Shown: positions 1 to 7,135 of the stretch, piece after piece
How the letters are laid out: every line of letters starts with the position of its first letter
Numbering within the stretch: the stretch's first letter is position 1
NCBI GenBank assembly: GCA_013349725.1
Contig: DUZB01000050.1
Coordinates: 1-14,263, forward strand
Length of the DNA: 14,263 nt
Source of the DNA: Deltaproteobacteria bacterium
GTDB taxonomy: Bacteria; Desulfobacterota; DSM-4660; Desulfatiglandales; Desulfatiglandaceae
Reading direction: 5' to 3'
Notes under the pieces: model-generated
Told to the model about the DNA's origin: nothing
The model's database searches: none
Seen by the model: the letters and a program-made list of their open reading frames with translations, nothing else
Translations under genes and position numbers: made by a program

Positions 1-392
1 CCTGATAGAAATGAAAGGGTTTGATCTGAAGGATCAGATAGAACGATATGTACGATGGTGGAAGGAGGGTTACCTCAGCAGCAATGGCAGTTGTTTCGAC
101 ATCGGAAACACGGTTCGAAAGGCTCTGGAAGATTTTGAGAGGACAGGCGACCCCATCTCAGGCCCTCTGGGCCTTCTGCCATTCCACTTCTTTTAAAGAC
201 GGTTGTCTCCTGGCCGTCAACCTGGGCGATGACGCAGACACCACCGGCGCCGTGTATGGTCAACTGGCAGGGGCATTTTACGGAGTAGATGATATTCCTG
301 GCGACTGGCTGGGAAAAATCGCCCACAGAAAATGGATTGAACGTCTTGCCGAAAAGCTTTTTGATCTCAGCGGCCGTATTCAACCGTCGTAA
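1..392 (+). pseudogene. ADP-ribosylglycohydrolase (DraG-like) pseudogene, 5' end outside window
   Basis: Two family segments lie in different frames. From base 2 to about 158, in a frame open to the left edge, the protein reads [21 protein letters not shown]...[15 protein letters not shown], typical of the first half of ADP-ribosylglycohydrolases. From about 155 to the stop at 390-392, in the next frame, it reads [11 protein letters not shown] followed by [22 protein letters not shown], the C-terminal metal-binding GDDxDTxGA motif. The family normally has roughly 100 or more residues between these blocks, including an NGSxMR motif; none of that is present, so an internal deletion plus frame change has fused the two ends. 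Intact enzymes remove ADP-ribose from proteins or small molecules using two Mg ions. This copy should be inactive. The assignment to family is firm; whether a sequencing artefact contributes cannot be told here. Confidence 0.8.
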
Positions 393-470
393 ATCCTAAG
401 GAGCCAGATACGGAATTCTCTTCTGAAGAAATGTCCCGCCTTAACTATTATAAAACAGTGAGGAACACCC

Positions 471-776
471 ATGATTAAGCCCGGTTCACGAGATATCAAA
501 GTCGATATGCTTATTGATGGCGAGGAACTTGAGGAGTTACAAAAGCATACCTGGTCGATGGTGGAAGCTTTTGGTCTTGATCGCCGGATTGAAAAATATA
601 AGGGAAAAAGGCCCATAGGTTTTTATCGTTGGGATATGGACTGCTTGATTGATGTACTGAGCATAGCACTGGATGATCCAAAGGAATACCCAGATCACAA
701 AAGTTCAGGTTACCTTGCACTGAAAAAACTATCTGAAAAGCTGAAAGCTGAATATGAAAGAAATTTCGAAGAATGA
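471..776 (+). CDS. small protein of unknown function (101 aa)
   Basis: The ATG at 471 follows a GAGGAA ribosome-binding site 6 nt upstream. The protein is soluble and highly charged with no signal peptide or membrane segment. It begins MIKPGSRDIKVDMLIDGEEL and ends in a Lys/Glu-rich, probably helical tail (LKKLSEKLKAEYERNFEE). Around residues 45-60 it has a YRWDMDCLIDVLSIALDD stretch. I do not recognise the family. It lies 78 bases after the ADP-ribosylglycohydrolase pseudogene and 28 bases before the methyltransferase-like gene, on the same strand. Good RBS, sensible composition and lack of a competing long frame support it being real. Confidence 0.6.
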   Translation: MIKPGSRDIKVDMLIDGEELEELQKHTWSMVEAFGLDRRIEKYKGKRPIGFYRWDMDCLIDVLSIALDDPKEYPDHKSSGYLALKKLSEKLKAEYERNFEE

Positions 777-804
777 GCTCTATTGTCGAAAAATAAACTG
801 AGAT

Positions 805-1350
805 ATGAGCATGTTCAAGTTAATCGCTTTCGCTGTACTATCCATCTGCCTCATTTTTATATCCTGGCGCTCACTCCGTGCGCTGCGCTCACATGGCTTC
901 TATCGTTTCTTTGCGTGGGAGTTTATCCTTGCCCTGTTCCTGTTAAATGTAGATGCCTGGTTCAGGAACCCGTTTTCGTTGCACCAATTGGTTTCATGGT
1001 TCCTGCTTTTTGTTTCTATCATCCCGCTTGTATTCGGGGTTCGATCTTTAGCCAGTCAAGGAAGAGCAGGGAAACACCGACAAGATGAACCGGGACTTTT
1101 GGCCCCCCCTTTGGTCGACACGGGTATTTATCATTACATTCGCCACCCTCTGTACAGCTCTTTGCTATTACTGGCCTGGGGAATATTCTTTAAAATTCCA
1201 AGCTGCTCAGGACTACTCCTGGCGCTGATTGCGACGTTGTTTCTATTTGCCACAGCCAAGGCGGATGAGGCCGAATGTATTCGCTTCTTTGGCCCGGAAT
1301 ATGAGAAATACATGAAACGAACGAAAAGGTTTGTGCCGTTCTTGTTCTGA
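805..1350 (+). CDS. isoprenylcysteine carboxyl methyltransferase / phospholipid methyltransferase-like membrane protein
   Basis: This 181-residue protein has about five hydrophobic segments (near residues 4-20, 35-50, 61-80, 117-130 and 135-150). It carries the family signature in its C-terminal half: GIYHYIRHPLYSSLLLLAWG with RHP at 113-115, then a pair of acidic residues (E155, E158) and the closing pattern FFGPEYEKYMKRTKRFVPFLF. These correspond to the SAM-binding RHPxY and ExxxxxxxGxxYxxYxxxxxRxxP motifs of the ICMT/PEMT/NnrU-like superfamily. It is probably an inner-membrane SAM-dependent methyltransferase; the substrate is unknown, since bacterial members act on lipids, thiols or nothing yet defined. 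Start: ATG 805; the ATG at 811 is a possible alternative, and neither has a strong Shine-Dalgarno, with CTGAG the best available. It appears intact among decayed neighbours. Confidence 0.8.
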   Translation: MSMFKLIAFAVLSICLIFISWRSLRALRSHGFYRFFAWEFILALFLLNVDAWFRNPFSLHQLVSWFLLFVSIIPLVFGVRSLASQGRAGKHRQDEPGLLAPPLVDTGIYHYIRHPLYSSLLLLAWGIFFKIPSCSGLLLALIATLFLFATAKADEAECIRFFGPEYEKYMKRTKRFVPFLF

Positions 1351-1938
1351 TGATTCGGTGTGTCCTGAATTGTCGATGCGGCTCCGTAGCAGTTGCGGTG
1401 CTCAGCAAGTAAATCGGGTCGGCTCGTTATATTCGTGGCGACCTGAGGTATACTTTCGAAAACATATCATTTTGATTTTCTCTCTTTCATGATAGATTAC
1501 CTCTGTCGGGGCTATTGAAACTTGCTCCTGGCTTACTCTGAAATCCAAACTGGACACTCTGGCCTTGATATAAGTTTTCTAATACCATTTGTATCCTGGA
1601 ATATTCCAAAAATTCAGGATAATGCAAGAATTCCCTTTGTGAAACTGGATTATCTGAAAACTAACAAATCCGCACATATTGTGCCAGGCAAAACATCATT
1701 GAGTGCCGGTATCCCCGATCACATCTCCCAATATTGTGAGCCATAAATACCCTTGACAGATCAAAGAATATAGGTGAATATTTTATTCGTGGTCGGGGCG
1801 TGTCTGTCCCATCCAAATAAAACCTTTACAGGTGAACTCCTTATGCTGTTCCGGAGTTACACCAAGTGGGCGAAGTTAGAACCAAGCCCAAAAGTCTAAT
1901 TATGCATTAACTCCCCTAAACGAATTGGTTACACTGAA
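1351..1938. other. 588-bp non-coding stretch
   Basis: No convincing gene on either strand. A TTG-started frame at 1522-1746 has no ribosome-binding site and no recognisable protein features, so I do not call it. The stretch holds a perfect 12-bp palindrome TGGAATATTCCA at 1597-1608 and a TTGACA box at 1753-1758. Base composition is AT-richer than the flanking genes. It may contain remnants too decayed to identify. Confidence 0.6.
1753..1782 (+). promoter_or_regulatory. weak candidate sigma-70 promoter
   Basis: A perfect TTGACA at 1753-1758 is followed after 18 bp by AATATT at 1777-1782, a 4/6 match to TATAAT. It points toward the solute-binding-protein fragment that starts at 1939. The -10 is poor and the spacing slightly long, so this could be chance in AT-rich DNA. 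Confidence 0.2.
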
Positions 1939-2313
1939 ATGATATGCAAAACTATATTTTATTTCGTTTGGATCACATTGATCATTATTACCACGCCGTG
2001 CTTTGGCAACGATTCAAAATTACAGTTGAGCTCTGAAGAAAAAGCTTGGATAGGAAAAAATTATACAGTCAGAGTCCGTATCGGCCATGCTCCGCCATTT
2101 ATGTTAACAGAAGGAAAAATCGGAGGGATATCCATAGACTATTTGACACACATATTCAACCGTAATGGGATAAAATTTCAGTATGTTGACCAAAACGAAG
2201 TGACTTGGCCCCAAGCCCTTAAATATATAGAAAGAAACTGTGATATCATCATTGGAGGGGGCGGACCGAGGGTTGAGAAATTCGTGGAATTGGCCGTTTT
2301 TTGGAGGATATAA
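1939..2313 (+). pseudogene. truncated periplasmic solute-binding (SBP family 3) domain protein
   Basis: The 124-residue product starts with a signal peptide (hydrophobic residues 4-22, cleavage near CFGND). It continues with the N-terminal lobe typical of family 3 solute-binding domains, also found as sensor domains of BvgS-type kinases: LSSEEKAWIGKNYTVRVRIGHAPPFM, GGISIDYLTHIFNRNGIKFQYV, WPQALKYIERNCDIIIGG. Family domains run to about 220 residues, so about half is missing. A stop at 2311-2313 follows immediately after the region where PxREKFVxF is usual. In another frame just beyond, EDIKLVITPTYLR resembles the next conserved block, hinting at a frameshift, but nothing recognisable continues past about 2370. 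No strong ribosome-binding site precedes ATG 1939. A short genuine secreted protein is the less likely alternative. Confidence 0.6.
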
Positions 2314-2768
2314 AACTTGTGATTACTCCAACGTATCTCAGGTGCGGTCTCAAATGAGAGCGGGCAGGATATTCAGAAAAACTGTAGGCCGGTGAGCTCA
2401 TAAAATCAGAATGTGACGACTACCACATCTTGTGGTTGCGCCGCTCATCGATCATTAATCCCAAATTCCACAATCCCTATATTAATCTTCTGTTGAGCTC
2501 GGAACCTGGAGGCCTGAAATAAGCACCTGCCTGGAACGAATTGTTTTGGTGCAGGATGGAGAAGGATGGCAATTCAATTCTTCCGTTTTGAAACCTGAAG
2601 ACACGCCCGCAAATCATCGAAAGCCACCCATCACAGTCTTGCCCATACCACAATATCTTGGGGGTCCTGATCTCAAAAGAAATTCTGTGGTGGTGCCTAT
2701 CACATGCATCGCAGGTGTTGTGAGAGCTCAATATAATACCTGTTTCAGGATGAACAGCCCTGCTTCTT
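2314..2768. other. 455-bp non-coding stretch between two gene remnants
   Basis: No supported gene. A reverse-strand frame covering 2477-2983 overlaps the dehydrogenase remnant in another frame and shows no family features apart from a chance-looking CDACDRHHH run. A small perfect inverted repeat ACCACA-TCT-TGTGGT lies at 2422-2436, with no U-tract after it. The stretch joins a truncated + strand gene to a truncated - strand gene, so it probably contains a rearrangement junction. Confidence 0.55.
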
Positions 2769-3119
2769 TTAGAAGTGGGCGAGGTACCCACCATCAACCG
2801 CCAGCACATGACCCGTGACATAAGATGCGGACGGAGAAGCCAGAAACACAACGGCGCCTGCAATTTCGTGAGGCTTCCCCCAACGGCCGATAGAGGTGCG
2901 TTTGGCCAGCCGGGGGGCGATTTCAGGATTAGCGATGAGGTCCGCGTTGGTTTCTGTGGTAAAAACCCCTGGAGCAACGGCATTGACCGTGATGCCGGAA
3001 GGCCCTAATTCGGCGGCTAACGCCCGGGTGAGGGCAAGAATGCCTCCTTCGTGATGTATATTGGCGACCCGATCAATTCCCGAGCGGATATACGTGCCGG
3101 TGGTGATGAAAAATAGCAC
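2769..3119 (-). pseudogene. short-chain dehydrogenase/reductase C-terminal remnant
   Basis: From about base 3060 down to the stop at 2769 the reverse strand encodes a textbook SDR C-terminal half: GGILALTRALAAELGPSGITVNAVAPGVF, then a GRWGKPHEIAGAVVFLAS block and YVTGHVLAVDGGYLAHF at the end. It resembles gluconate 5-dehydrogenase-type members. The family should have about 250 residues with an N-terminal TGxxxGIG NAD-binding motif and a YxxxK catalytic pair; here the Rossmann half is absent. The position of YxxxK directly before GGILALTRA reads NIHHE, so both Tyr and Lys are lost. Upstream residues (MLFFITTGTYIRSGIDRVA) do not match the family well. The gene is therefore a decayed 5'-truncated fragment facing the MmgE/PrpD operon. 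Confidence 0.75.
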
Positions 3120-3172
3120 TGTGTCTTTTTGTTCCTCATAGAAACTTCACGCTAATCCGCAATGAACCACTA

Positions 3173-3200
3173 TTGCAAGCCTTTTGTGTGTGATGATAAT
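3173..3200 (+). promoter_or_regulatory. candidate sigma-70 promoter of the MmgE/PrpD operon
   Basis: TTGCAA at 3173-3178 (4/6 to TTGACA) and GATAAT at 3195-3200 (5/6 to TATAAT) are separated by 16 bp. Transcription would start near 3207, giving a leader of about 98 nt to the ATG at 3305. It is the best -35/-10 pair seen in the 3120-3304 gap. Confidence 0.35.
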
Positions 3201-3304
3201 TGCTTTTAATGGGGAATTGTGCAATAGGAATTTGCAGGGCAGTAAATGTCTTTATCGTTCTATCCTATTCACCAGAGACGTATATGATGCTGGAGGACAT
3301 TATC

Positions 3305-4648
3305 ATGACCATAGCAGATCAAATTGCCGAATTCGTAGCCGAAACGACCTTTGATGATATCCCGGCGGAGACGGTTACTTTTGTAAAGCATCTGTCTTCC
3401 AAGATTATTGCCGCCATGCTTACCGGTTCCACCACGCGGGCGGGGATGAAGACCGCGGAGTATGTAAGATCGAAGCAGGGCCCGGCAGACGTGGGTGTGA
3501 TCGGGGCAGGGTTTCTTTGCGAGCTCGAGGATGCGGTCTTTATTAACGGCATCACTTCCCATGCCGCGGAACTGGAAGATGACCAGTTTCCTTCGGCAAC
3601 CAGCGATATTACCGTCTTTCCCGTCATATTTCCCATGGCCGCAAAATTAGGGCTCACGGGCAAAGAGGTCATCACTGCCTCGGCCCTGGGTCTGGAGATT
3701 ATGAATCGGGTAGGCATGTTCCCCCTGTCTTTTAAAGGCTATACGGATCTTCCTTTTTATGGGGTAATTGGTGCAGCAGTTACTGCGGGAAAGGCCCTTA
3801 AACTCAATCCCGAACAACTGAAACAGGCTATGGGGATCTCCATGGGAAGGGCAAGCGGTTATATTGTCAACTTCGGGAGTGACGCTCACTACATCGAATC
3901 TGCCGGAGCGTGCAGGGATGGGCTGATGGCCGCCTTATTAGCCCAGAAAGGGTTGACCGGCAACCCGAACATCGAGAAATGGCTGGTGGATCTCTATGCA
4001 GGGTCCGAGCATGCAATAGATACCCAAAAAATCGTGCAGGGTCTTGGCGGTTCCGAATGGCGGGTGCATGAGATATGGATCAAAAAATATCCCTGCTGTT
4101 TCCTGACCCACCGTCATATAGATATGATGCTGGATATCCTGGCTGAACAGAAAGTCTCTTATGGGGATATAGAACGGGTCGGGATTGACGTGGGACCGGT
4201 GGATTATACGTGCAATCGCCCACAACCAAAAGATCCCGAGGACGCGAGATTCAGTTTTCAACATATCATGGCCGCGTTAATGCTCGATGGCGATATTGAC
4301 AGCTATCACTTTACTCCTGAAACACTCTCCGACAATCGATTCCGGAATGCATGGCCAAGAGTATCGGTAACCAACCACCCGGACTGGCCCGCCGAATTCA
4401 TGAGTGGCGTGGCCCGTATAACCGTCTCGTTGAAAAACGGGGAACAGGTTGTTAAAGAAAAAAAACAGGCCCTGGGCGGGCCACAGTTCCCACTGACGCA
4501 GGACCAGTTCAAAGAACTTTACCATAAGTACACTAAAAGCGTTCTGACCCCAAAGGAGATGGAAGAAACATGGCAGGTCCTTTCCAATCTTGAAAAAGTG
4601 GAGGACATGACCGGTTTCCTGAAAAAAATTGTCTTTCCCGGGAAATAG
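3305..4648 (+). CDS. MmgE/PrpD family protein
   Basis: This 447-residue protein matches the MmgE/PrpD family along its full length, which is the usual 440-490. The start is ATG 3305, set by a GGAGG at 3292-3296 (8 nt spacing); the open frame begins earlier at 3200 but those residues do not look like family sequence. Family features: N-terminal helical domain (TIADQIAEFVAETTFDDIPAETV), the active-site region INGITSHAAELEDD with H86 and D92/D93, FPVIFPMAAKLGLTGKEVITASALGLEI, and KKYPCCFLTHRHIDMM near residues 257-272. Known members include 2-methylcitrate dehydratase and cis-aconitate decarboxylase, but many homologues in anaerobes have no defined substrate. No methylcitrate synthase or lyase gene is nearby, so PrpD function proper is not supported. 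It is the first gene of a four-gene cluster, 9 bp ahead of the next. Confidence 0.88.
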   Translation: MTIADQIAEFVAETTFDDIPAETVTFVKHLSSKIIAAMLTGSTTRAGMKTAEYVRSKQGPADVGVIGAGFLCELEDAVFINGITSHAAELEDDQFPSATSDITVFPVIFPMAAKLGLTGKEVITASALGLEIMNRVGMFPLSFKGYTDLPFYGVIGAAVTAGKALKLNPEQLKQAMGISMGRASGYIVNFGSDAHYIESAGACRDGLMAALLAQKGLTGNPNIEKWLVDLYAGSEHAIDTQKIVQGLGGSEWRVHEIWIKKYPCCFLTHRHIDMMLDILAEQKVSYGDIERVGIDVGPVDYTCNRPQPKDPEDARFSFQHIMAALMLDGDIDSYHFTPETLSDNRFRNAWPRVSVTNHPDWPAEFMSGVARITVSLKNGEQVVKEKKQALGGPQFPLTQDQFKELYHKYTKSVLTPKEMEETWQVLSNLEKVEDMTGFLKKIVFPGK

Positions 4649-4657
4649 GTTGGAGCA

Positions 4658-5776
4658 GTGAATCAGCATACCAAAAAGAGATGGCGTTTTCTTGAGGTCG
4701 ATTGGCTGACCTATGCCCGGACGGCCGTGTTCCGGCCCACCCTCTTAAAGGCGGTAAGCGAACGTATTGTGCCTGCCACATTGAGCTTCTGCAGCTTTCC
4801 CAGGCCGAGCGTTATCCTCAATTATTTTAATGATCCGGACAAGGACATCGACCTCCACTTCTGCAGGGAGAGAGATATCCCTGTCTACCGTGTTATTTCG
4901 AGCGGGGGTCCTATTTTCGGGGATACGGGATATACCTTCGCCTTTATCCATGCAGAAAGGGGCAGCCATGGCATACCATCCACCGTAGAAGAGATGTTTG
5001 CCAAAACGCTTTCGGGCATTGCCCATGGCCTGAGTGAACGCTTTGACATTGAGGTCCGGTTCAGGCCCCTAAATGACCTGGAAGCCAGAGCTTCGGACGG
5101 CGTCTGGCGTAAGATCGGCCCCTCCTCCTGTTTTTTTGACAAGCAGGCCATTCAAATGGGCTCAGGCATTCAGATACACCGGCCCGATCTCGATCTGATG
5201 GCAACCATCATTACCCCACCCCCGGAAAAATTCCATGATAAACAGGCAAAAAGCATTCAGGAAAGGGTGACATGTCTGGATGATATCGTGGGCAGGAAAG
5301 TGGAGATAAATGAAGTCAAGCAGGTCTATGTTGCTCAGATAGAAAAAACATTCGGCGTGGAGCTGAGCCACGGGGAATTGAGCCGGCAGGAACTGGATTA
5401 TTTCAAGGAATTCGAGGAGGAATATACCTCTGAGGGTTTTCTTATGGACCGGTCCGAAAAACGCCTTGATCCACTTCCCCGGGGGACCCGGCGCCGGCAA
5501 ATGCAGTACAAGATCCCGGGTGGACCGTTGATAAGAATCATATGCTTTATCAAGGGCAGCAGGATATGGCGCATCATCATTACCGGATCTATTCATGCCA
5601 GCCCTCTTCAGCCCTCTTCTCCCGTGCATGAGATGGAGAATGCCCTTATGGAAACACCCATTGATGGCAAGGTTATACGGGACAGGCTGAACCACGTGAT
5701 GAATAGACCCAATTATGAAATGCCGGGGGTCATGCCGGAAGAACTGGCCGAAAAAATCATGAGGTGCTGTCAGTGA
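4658..5776 (+). CDS. lipoate-protein ligase A-like protein (BPL/LPL fold with C-terminal domain)
   Basis: The 372-residue product begins at GTG 4658, 9 bp after the MmgE/PrpD stop; GGAG lies unusually close (2 nt), so translation may depend on coupling. Residues 8-100 follow the LplA catalytic domain: WRFLEVD, PATLSFCSFPRPSVIL, then RVISSGGPIFGDTGY at 78-92, matching the RRxSGGGAVxHDxGN motif. WRKIGPSSCF at 150-159 aligns with the KxxGxA segment, with K152 as the likely ligase lysine, followed by DLDLMATIITPPPEKF. Residues about 280-345 (GGPLIRIICFIKG...IITGSIHASPLQP...ENAL) resemble the bacterial LplA C-terminal accessory domain. The motifs are divergent: RVIS replaces RR and GP replaces the third Gly region. 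It may therefore transfer lipoate, octanoate or another acyl group to a carrier, or be a non-ligase paralogue. No lipoyl-domain protein is encoded in this window. Confidence 0.75.
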   Translation: MNQHTKKRWRFLEVDWLTYARTAVFRPTLLKAVSERIVPATLSFCSFPRPSVILNYFNDPDKDIDLHFCRERDIPVYRVISSGGPIFGDTGYTFAFIHAERGSHGIPSTVEEMFAKTLSGIAHGLSERFDIEVRFRPLNDLEARASDGVWRKIGPSSCFFDKQAIQMGSGIQIHRPDLDLMATIITPPPEKFHDKQAKSIQERVTCLDDIVGRKVEINEVKQVYVAQIEKTFGVELSHGELSRQELDYFKEFEEEYTSEGFLMDRSEKRLDPLPRGTRRRQMQYKIPGGPLIRIICFIKGSRIWRIIITGSIHASPLQPSSPVHEMENALMETPIDGKVIRDRLNHVMNRPNYEMPGVMPEELAEKIMRCCQ

Positions 5777-5898
5777 AATGTGGTTCCATCGCATCCTATG
5801 CAAATTGCCTGGTAACCCATTTTAGATTCATCAAATCCATTAATGCCAGGGTTTTTGAATAAGATACGTTCCATCTCGTTTGAAAAAGAGGGAAACGA

Positions 5899-7116
5899 AT
5901 GGGTAAAAAGAGATTGCCGGAAGGTCTCAGGACACAGTTAGACTATTTATACGGGCTTGATTTTTATCGCAAAAAAATGGATGAGGCGGGCATTGTCCCC
6001 GGGGATATCCTCTCTTTAAAAGACTTTGAAGGGTTCCCATTTACCACACACGGGGAATTTGTGAAAGAGATGGACCGGAAAAATCCTCCTTACGGTTCTT
6101 TCTATCCTCCCGGGGTGGTTCGAATAAATTTGACCCCATCGGGAGATCATCTGTTGCCCATCTTTCATACTGCCGGAGACCTGGAGTGTATGCACCAGGT
6201 CTGTCATCGATCGCTGGAGGCGGCAGGGGTTACTCGTAACGATATTTGCGCCGTTACCTTTGGCTACCATCTCTTCATTGCAGGCCTGTTCTATCAGGGC
6301 CAGCTTGAGACCTACGGCGCCAAGGTGATACCCGTAGGGCCCGGTGAGACGGACAGGGCAGTGGACATCATCAACCGACACGGCGTTACGGTGCTCGTGG
6401 CCAACCCGAGCTTTGCTCTTAAACTGGGCTCCTCGGGCATGAACAGGATCAAAATCCTCTTTGCCGGCGGCGAACCCTTGACCTCCGTTTCGGGCTATAA
6501 GGACAGAATCCGTCAGGCCTTGGGCCGGGACCTGGTTATCATAGACTCCTACAGCATGAGCGAATGTATTCCCATTGCCCGTAACTGCGCCATGGAAACA
6601 GGGCTTCATATAATGGATGAATTTGTCTATGCCGAGATCATAGATCCCGAAACAGGGAAAAATCTTGAAAATGGGCGCATGGGTGAACTGGTGTTGACAC
6701 ACATAAAAAAGGAAGCCCAGCCGCTCCTTCGATACCGGACCGGTGATCTTGCGGAATTGGTGGAAACTCCCTGCAATTGCGGCAGGCACGTGACAATGCC
6801 CAGGGGGATATCCGGTCGAACCGGTGAGATGCTCAAGGTGAAGGGGGTCAAACTTTATCCGTCGCAGATCAAAACCATTATCAATGAGCACGGAACCGGG
6901 ACCGGTTTCAGGCTGACAATCCGTTCAGAAAAAGGGGTCGACAGACTGATCCTGACCCTTGAGGATATACCGGGAGCACGGCCAAAACTTAAAAATCTCC
7001 GTCATGCCCTCAGGAAGGCTACGCTTCTGAATTTTGATGAAATAGCGTTCCGGGGCCACCTGGAGGAAGGCCCGATGGTTTCGGATGAACGGGACGTTCT
7101 TTCCTCTACCCTCTAA
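5899..7116 (+). CDS. phenylacetate-CoA ligase (PaaK)-like adenylate-forming protein, divergent
   Basis: ATG 5899 follows a GAGGG ribosome-binding site about 6 nt upstream. The 405 residues follow the PaaK layout: LDFYRKKMDEAGIVPGDILSLKDFEGFPFTTH at 20-51, Rossmann-like middle, FAGGEPLT at 188-195, YSMSE at 218-222 (A5-like), YRTGDL at 279-284, CNCGR at 292-296 and GRTGEMLKVKGVKLYPSQI at 306-324. Two canonical elements are missing. The phosphate-binding SSGTTGKP loop reads NLTPSGDHLLP at 77-87, and the C-terminal lysine region expected near the end contains no lysine (HLEEGPMVSDERDVL). PaaK-type ligases join an aromatic acid to CoA via an acyl-adenylate; here activity is uncertain. It is part of the cluster from 3305, after a 122-bp gap without a clear terminator, and 19 bp before the next gene. 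Confidence 0.8.
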   Translation: MGKKRLPEGLRTQLDYLYGLDFYRKKMDEAGIVPGDILSLKDFEGFPFTTHGEFVKEMDRKNPPYGSFYPPGVVRINLTPSGDHLLPIFHTAGDLECMHQVCHRSLEAAGVTRNDICAVTFGYHLFIAGLFYQGQLETYGAKVIPVGPGETDRAVDIINRHGVTVLVANPSFALKLGSSGMNRIKILFAGGEPLTSVSGYKDRIRQALGRDLVIIDSYSMSECIPIARNCAMETGLHIMDEFVYAEIIDPETGKNLENGRMGELVLTHIKKEAQPLLRYRTGDLAELVETPCNCGRHVTMPRGISGRTGEMLKVKGVKLYPSQIKTIINEHGTGTGFRLTIRSEKGVDRLILTLEDIPGARPKLKNLRHALRKATLLNFDEIAFRGHLEEGPMVSDERDVLSSTL

Positions 7117-7135
7117 CAGAGTGGATCAAAAGTGT

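Noticed and set aside
1522..1746. TTG-started open frame of 74 codons on +
   Set aside because: No ribosome-binding site, no recognisable domain, lies in AT-rich gap; treated as non-coding.
2477..2983. Reverse-strand frame of 168 codons
   Set aside because: Its right half overlaps the genuine SDR sequence in another frame; the CDACDRHHH run has no supporting context.
5162..5803. Reverse-strand frame of 213 codons
   Set aside because: Opposite the LplA-like gene and without domain features; a shadow.
6016..6891. Long reverse-strand frame of 291 codons
   Set aside because: Complete shadow of the PaaK-like gene, which carries clear family motifs on the + strand.
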